A stretch of 64,000 nucleotides of DNA from Favolaschia claudopus (lineage: Eukaryota; Basidiomycota; Agaricomycetes; Agaricales; Mycenaceae): the NCBI GenBank assembly GCA_037176885.1, contig JAWWNJ010000256.1, positions 93,746-157,745 of the forward strand, in the 5' to 3' direction. The notes below the pieces were generated by a model, which worked only from the letters and a program-made list of their open reading frames with translations, was not told where the DNA came from and did not search any database. The position numbers and the translations under genes were made by a program. This document shows, piece after piece, positions 58,397 to 64,000 of this stretch (within the stretch, counting starts at the first letter, position 1; each line of letters begins with the position of its first letter).

Positions 58397-59339
58397 CACC
58401 CGCCACTGATTGACGCCGGTCACCAGCATCACATCCATCAGTTGCCAACAATTGCCTTTTTGCGGGCATGAAGTTCAGCGCACACCGCCGACTACCGCTG
58501 GACCTCGTTGGTTGTTGCGCAAGTGAGGGCCAACGACGGCCGCTGGTTTCCACCCAATAATATTATAAGCTTATCAAATATGTGGTGCAAAACTGCCGGT
58601 CTTCACTGGTTTTCCATGCAAACAAATCCAGCGACCGCCGCCGGACTTCGCTGGACTTCACCAAAAATTAGAGTCTGTTCCTACGTCATGACTCTGCTAG
58701 TAGACTCTTAGTATATACCTGACTATGAAATGTAGTGCCGGAAATAACCGAAACATTGAGAACTAAAATGCAACCTGAAGTTACTTCACATACTCAAGTA
58801 AGTCATATCAGAACCGACGGCAGCCGGCGGTTCTTGCTCAAGTCATAGAACCAGCGGAGGCCGGCGGACTTCAACTAACTCCAAAGCCAGCGGTGTCCGC
58901 CGGTCTCTGCCCTCATTGATATTGTTCATGCTTTGCTGTGGCAGCACTACAGTAGCAGGGTATTTTGGTCATTGCATTCAATGCCTGCGCAGACATATTT
59001 GTGGCAGGAAATCGATGCTGTATAACCCAGACCAAATTTTTGTCATTTGCTGAGTGGAACACAATTAATATTGCATTTCAGTGAATTCCTGGCCACTTAC
59101 ATTTAAGCCGGAAAGGTGAATAACACTAGGGAACATGTTTCTGTATGAGCAAACCTGTTTAGCTACCATGCCAAGGCAGGAAAGCACTGAAATGAGGTAC
59201 AACGAGGAATACCCAAGGAATACCAGCAAGAACCAGGGAAGAGCCAACGAATGCCGATGGATCTGCCGGGTTGTTCGCTGGAACACATTAGCTAAGCTTG
59301 GTGACTGATGACATCCCTTGGCTGCCGCCAGGCTATAAA
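58397..59339. other. Intergenic with degenerate CCGCCGG repeats
   Basis: No gene is seen. Variants of GCCGCCGG/CCGGCGG occur in both orientations between 58,500 and 58,900 with spacing of tens of bases, probably a worn element. From about 59,340 the duplicated GC-rich block resumes. Confidence 0.4.
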
Positions 59340-59943
59340 GACTCAGAGTCGCTTTTCCAATTCCTTCTCCGCTTTCATTTGAGTCTGAATCGGCACTTAT
59401 AGTCTGCTTTTCTGTAGCTTCGGTCCCTCTTCGTCCCCGCTGGGGCTGGGACATACTGTAGTATTTCGTTCAATTAGTAAGGCCATTTGGGGTGTGACAC
59501 CTCTTACCAACTTGACCTTTGGTAAGAGGGCCTTGCGACAGTGACTTACGAAAACTTTCGTATTTAACCCCCCCCTTTGGGCCCAAAAACGCGTCAAAAT
59601 GCGTGGGACAGGCAGGAACCTTTGGTAAGACCCTCTTGTGACCCTGTGACTTACGAAAATTTTCGTAGGATTTCGGGTTTGTGACAAGTGACACTACTAA
59701 TTGAACGAAATACTACAGTAACACACACCTCCGACCTCGCCTACACTTTCCAACTCCCCCGTCTCGCCTACCTGCCGAAATGGTCCCATCATGGAACGGG
59801 TGTTGATGGCAGTGCGGTGGGTGTGGGGTGGTGGAAGCGGTCCGGCTGGGCTTAGAGGGAGTCGATATCCGCACTCGTACAAGCTTACGTGCGTTCTCTA
59901 ATTCACTTAATAAGTACAGACTGATGCACTGACGAGGGCGGTG
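59340..59943. other. Remnant of GC-rich duplicated segment, copy 4
   Basis: CTTCTCCGCTTTCATTTGAG at 59,365 followed by TCTGAATCGGCACT matches 47,589-47,622, and CTTCGGTCCCTCTT at 59,419 matches 18,580 and 30,838. A MITE (59,456-59,718) interrupts it; the sequence right of the MITE (CCTCCGACCTCGCC) continues the same homology. Only ~350 bp of a ~3-kb block are left. Confidence 0.6.
59456..59718. mobile_element. TA-flanked MITE with perfect 24-bp inverted ends
   Basis: CTGTAGTATTTCGTTCAATT at the left is exactly inverted at the right end, continuing to AGTA inside. TA stands on both sides (59,454-59,455 and 59,719-59,720). Inside are two copies of ACTTACGAAAA(C/T)TTTCGTA with TTTGGTAAGA-type sequence. 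No coding frame is present. The TA site points to a Tc1/mariner relative. Confidence 0.85.
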
Positions 59944-59945
59944 TA

Positions 59946-60631
59946 CCGTATAAGAGTGCGTTCGGATCATCCTGCCAGCAGGATCAGGTTGCAGGAAGCA
60001 GGATCGGCAACCCGGGTAAGATCTCCCCGGGCACAACAATTGGGCAGTGCCGCGGCTTGGTGGATGACGGCATACGTGGGAACTCGAGTACAGAAACACT
60101 GTCTTTGAGTCCCCGAACGCGTTGGGATGTTGAATCATAAAGGCACAAGTTTTTAATGATGTATTTTTGCATATGACGCGTCGAAACGCGTAGAAAGACG
60201 CGACAAGTCACAAGAGGCGAAATAAGGAAAATGTTGATGGATCACGGTACCTGTCTATCAGGCGGACCGTTGCTCCGATCAGCCATCATCCTGCTCAATC
60301 ACCCATCATCCTGCTTCCTGCTGCTGTCAGGACGATCCGAACGCACTCTAATTACGTTCAATTCGGATGTCCCGCGTCACGCACACTCTTGTTGATCCGA
60401 ACTTCGCGTTTTGGTCCCGCGTCACGACGGCCGTTGTCGAACGTCTTGGGCGTCACGGTGAGCAAAAAAGCGTCCAAATCGTGCAAAAAAGAGAAGATTT
60501 TGAGGTTTAGAAATTTTTTTCGTCCGAATTTTGCGCTTGGTCACGCAAAAAATTTCTTCCTGTCGACTTGTCGAATCGGTTTCGGGGGGTCACGCGTCAC
60601 ACCCCCTGTCGAATTGAACGAAATTATACGG
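59946..60631. mobile_element. Outer TA-flanked element, split by a nested MITE
   Basis: The right end is the inverse of CCGTATAATTTCGTTCAATT. The left end reads CCGTA, then the nested insert, then TAATTACGTTCAATTCGG. Without the insert the left terminus matches the right with one mismatch. TA lies outside both ends (59,944-59,945 and 60,632-60,633). The terminus resembles that of the MITE at 59,456, so they are related families. The uninterrupted body would be ~290 bp, without coding capacity. Confidence 0.8.
59954..60348. mobile_element. Nested MITE with TAA target duplication
   Basis: This 395-bp element starts GAGTGCGTTCGGATC and ends GATCCGAACGCACTC, perfect inverses, with further imperfect pairing (TCCTG(C/A)CAGCAG, GGAAGCAGGAT) inward. 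TAA is duplicated at 59,951-59,953 and 60,349-60,351. A three-base T-A-A target fits PIF/Harbinger. It landed inside the terminal repeat of the outer element, so it is the younger of the two. Confidence 0.85.
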
Positions 60632-60762
60632 TAATAATGATAATCTACCTATCGTTTTGCTGTAAATTCCTTGACAAAGCCGATGATACACCCCACGGGC
60701 AAGACTTTCGGTAGACACAGTCATCATCCAGTGTCATTCGCACTGTAGATGGTGCCTATATT

Positions 60763-63700
60763 TTACTGCGTAGGTCTCGGCCTTTTTGTCCCATGAACAC
60801 TGAAATCTGATTTCTCCCCGGAGTCTGAATTTGATATGTCCTCCCATGATCTTTTCGAGTGTCCTGTCATTGGGATTGAATGCGGAGCGGAAGTAAAGCT
60901 TTCCAACAAAAACCGTACCGTTCGAATTGTTCCCCGCCGCCCGATTAGAATGAACCTGATCTTTCTCAGGAAAACATTCGGTGCATTCTACACGTCGCAC
61001 AAAGATCAATCTTAGCTTTCAAGCTGTGTTCAACTTCACACCTTTCGCTATTTTTCCAGGGGGAGTCAGATACTAGAGGAAGAGTTGAAGCTAAATCTCA
61101 CCTTCACCGAATATCATGCACTCTATCTCATGTACGGACGGCAGTAGTGGCTGCATGTTGATGGAACGGCGGAATTTAGCGGTAAACTTGTCATCCCAAT
61201 CGGATTGTATCGGAGTCATAGCAGCTCTGATTGGAGCTTGAATGAGTCGCTTGATTATGTTGTCAGGATTGGGACGTTTTTCTTTCTCTCCGGCCCAACA
61301 TATCTCAAGCAATTCCCAGAAGCTGTCGAGTGCGGGCGTCCCCATGCAGGAGGGCAGTCTCTCAGGACGTTTGCCCTTGAACACGCGAAACATGATCTGA
61401 ATGTCGTTGTACTTGCGAAAAGGAAGCTCGCCGGTGATTATCTGGAAGTGTTAAAACTCAAGCCCAGCAATCAACTCAGATCTTTATTACCTCATAGGCA
61501 ATGCACCCAAAAGCATAAATGTCGGACGCGAATGTCTTTGCACCCTCCTCGAATAGTTCGGGTGCATTGTATCGTGCCGTTCCCTTGTGATTGACAGTGG
61601 TCGAAGTGGTTAGTCGCAAGGTCATCGCGTTAACGATGATAGACAGGCCAAAGTCAGCGATACAAGCTCGCCCCGAAGGTGTTACAAGAATGTTGATCTG
61701 AGATTTGAGTAAGCAAATTTGTATTTCTTGAAAGAATTTGGGTTATCGCACCCCTTTCAGATCACCGTGAATCGTATTTTGGTTGTGCAGGTATTCTAAA
61801 CCACTGGAGATGTCAAGGATCTGGAAAGATCTTGATTCGAAGCTCAACTTGCGCATAACATCAACACACCATTGAAAAGCGCTTGTGTGTATCAGGCGAA
61901 TTTGCTCTCAGAAATTCCATGATGTGGCCGTTTTCCATCCAAGGTGAGATCAAACACAACCTCTTTTCGATGTAGTAGAGGCCAAAGAACGGAAGAACAT
62001 TGGGATGACACAGCTGTCGCCAAATGAGTGCTTCTGCCCCGAATTCCTGAATAATGAGTTGAAGATGGGAGAATAAACGGACTCGTGATAACAGACTAAG
62101 TTCGCACCTTAACGGCCATCGCGATCTCACTCTCTTGAAAAATTCTTAACATCTTGACGCAAACACTTTGTCCGCGAACCAACCCCTTCCAAATATCTCC
62201 GTACCCCCCTCCGGCCACTTGTGTCCCTAGCTTGTGTAGACCAGTGAGGGTGAAACAGCGCGGGTACAAGTTGGATGCACGGGAGAGACGGTACATTGCT
62301 TTGAAGAGCATTGGTCGAATTGTTGAAACGGCCTCCAAATCCATGAGCTAGGGATTTTTAGACTTTTTGGGTATAAAGCAACGCATGGACTTACATCCTG
62401 AAGCAAATCCAACATTTTTTGTGCCTCCGTTCCCCGATATTCTAGGAATTTGTCGTAGGCATCGCGAGTTCGAAGAGAATTGACCAATCTCGCCGTCAGG
62501 TAGATGAGACATTCGACAGCATGCGAGGATAAGTCGACCGCCCACATATGTGTTACTACTACATTATGCTGATACATTTCAGGTTTCAGGATCTCCACCA
62601 GCTCTTTGAAGTCGGATCGGAAGGAAAGCATAGTGGCGGAGTTTTTGCCCTCGACGTATCTGCTCGAAGTCCACCGTCTCTAGATGTGGGATATGTCAGC
62701 AACAAAACCTCTCACATTACATAATTTTAAATAAAAGACCCACAGACTTGAGCGGGTGGCATATCTTCTCGCGGATGGAGTTTTAACAACGCCTGAAGAG
62801 TCTTTGCGTGTATAAAATTAGTGGAATTCTCTTGTAGTGAACATGACCGACCTCGTGATTATTCCGAGTCTCCAAGATGAAGGATATTAATTGCACGTGG
62901 TGACTGTGGTAGAAGCACACGGCAAGATACATCGTATTGCGGGGTAAAATGGGAACAACGGCTGGAGAGTCTTTGCGTGAAGAAAATCAGCGCAATTTTC
63001 TTGTAGTGAACATAAACAACACCGACCTTGTGATTATCTAAAATGAAGAATATTAGCCGTACCCGTTCCAACGTGGTAAATCTTGACGCGTGCAATATGT
63101 CGAAACATCGGTCGTGTGCTTCCACTTTCAACACAGTCTCCAAGTGCGACGAGCTCCAAAATTGTTCAGATTGAATCCTTTGCGAAAGTAGCTGTGCCTC
63201 CTTGGCATAGGCTGGGCTCGCTATATTGACTAATGTGACCCAGTATTCGGATGTGGTGTCGATATTTAGAGCCTCAGCGATGGGTTGAGGGATATTGAGA
63301 GACATGCAGAGCATCAAAGTAAATGCACAATACGCAGAGTAGGATTACGGCAGGCGGACGAACGATCTTCAACTCTGGTCAGAGAGCTGATCAGTTCCCA
63401 GGTATGTGAATCAATTTCTGAGACATATCGACGCCAATCCAGAATGAGTGGGGCAATTTTGAATTGCTCAGGCGCCCCGGAAAGAACTGCTCGATCTTTC
63501 CGATCCCACGCAAAGAGGTCACGATGCTGTTCCTCGCGAAGGAGAGACATAAAGGCCAGCACTGGCTTGGGTTCCTCAGGCCGGAGCGTGCGGAACAAGA
63601 CCCACAGAATGCTCGGCCAAGTTGGTATAAACATCTGGAAAAGCCAGCGGCCAAGAACCAAATGTACCTCAACACTATTTGCCTTGAATTCAATCGGTCG

Positions 63701-64000
63701 TGAAGCCAGTTCTCTGCAGAAATTCCGTTAACGGTCCAGACTTTCCAAACTTGTGTTGACAAACTTACGCATCGAGACAGTTGCACGACGACCCCCATGG
63801 CATCAAGCGCAGATCCGCCACCGCGTACACTTGTAACACGACGTTCACCCAATCCTTTATGGCCCTAGATCGCAACCACACCGAGGGCCATGTGAAACAG
63901 TCGGATAGTGGTCAAAAAATTGCATCCAAGCCACATTGTTTCTCGCAGCTCAACGACTGCGTAGTTTACGAAATGCATCCCCACGATGAAGAGCCACATT
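60763..64000 (-). pseudogene. TKL-type protein kinase, copy D, frameshifted and cut by the window edge
   Basis: The 5' part lies beyond the window. Seen here are IFIPTWPSILWVLFR-like exon sequence, the helical segment (SSHAVECLIYLTARLVNSL, QKMLDLLQD), and a kinase domain with VAGGGYGDIWKG, VCVKMLRIF, NTIHGDLKG, NILV, ADFGLS, NAPELF. Three frame breaks show. One T is missing at about 63,332 (NPTLRI then VHLL-stop, where the others continue LRICTF). The tail shifts near 60,905 after NSNGT, where the other frame gives the expected SKRSWED...GTKRPRPTQ and TAA at 60,763. Near 63,868 GCDLG runs into a stop where the family reads LKDWV. Multiple lesions make this the most decayed copy. A 3' end is duplicated in part elsewhere in the array. 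Confidence 0.75.

Noticed and set aside
1..64000. CRISPR arrays or bacterial operons
   Set aside because: Genes are spliced, there are no ribosome-binding sites or regularly spaced repeats, and the content is clearly fungal.

Overview
The window looks like repeat-rich accessory chromosome of an agaricomycete mushroom. Introns are about 50-65 bp with GT...AG ends. It carries expanded tyrosine-kinase-like (TKL) kinases, a fungal F-box protein and a NACHT NTPase with an MLKL-like N-terminus, alongside LINE, hAT and many MITE-type elements. Mycenaceae would fit, but that is a guess.

Layout. The backbone is a decayed tandem array. A block of minus-strand membrane-protein gene, small minus-strand gene X, a long GC-rich segment and a minus-strand TKL kinase recurs in the same order. 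Kinase copies lie at 0.6-5.25 kb (A), 19.6-26.35 kb (B), 48.4-52 kb (C) and 60.8 kb to the window end (D). Membrane-gene copies lie at 7.0-7.6, 27.2-28.1, 39.05-41.5 (the only complete one) and 52.7-53.2 kb. GC-rich copies lie at 15.5-19.2, 28.8-31.4, 45.3-48.4 and, as a remnant, 59.3-59.9 kb. Every kinase copy is damaged, each differently: A and B by transposons inside exons, C and D by frameshifts. The block that starts at 27 kb has no kinase; where one would be expected there is an AT-richer island with a seven-exon NACHT/STAND gene (31.9-35.2 kb).

Mobile DNA. A full-length LINE (8515-15150) has a poly-A tail, a perfect 19-bp target duplication and an uninterrupted 1814-codon ORF2. A 3.8-kb hAT element (54574-58388) has a perfect 8-bp duplication and an 11-bp inverted terminus. 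An 0.86-kb element sits in kinase A and a 2.9-kb element with ~74-bp inverted termini sits in kinase B. Two inverted MITEs form a ~500-bp near-perfect palindrome at 26.5-27.0 kb. TA-flanked MITEs lie at 38.2 and 59.5 kb, and a nested pair (a TAA-flanked element inside the terminal repeat of a TA-flanked one) lies at 59.9-60.6 kb.

Likely working genes are the membrane-protein gene (39.05-41.5 kb), the F-box gene (42.0-43.8 kb), probably the NACHT gene, and the LINE and perhaps hAT proteins. A TKL kinase array next to an NLR-like NTPase, an F-box protein and a duplicated membrane protein could be a recognition or signalling locus under rapid turnover; that is inference. Several GC-rich stretches have long open frames on both strands and I do not claim them as genes.
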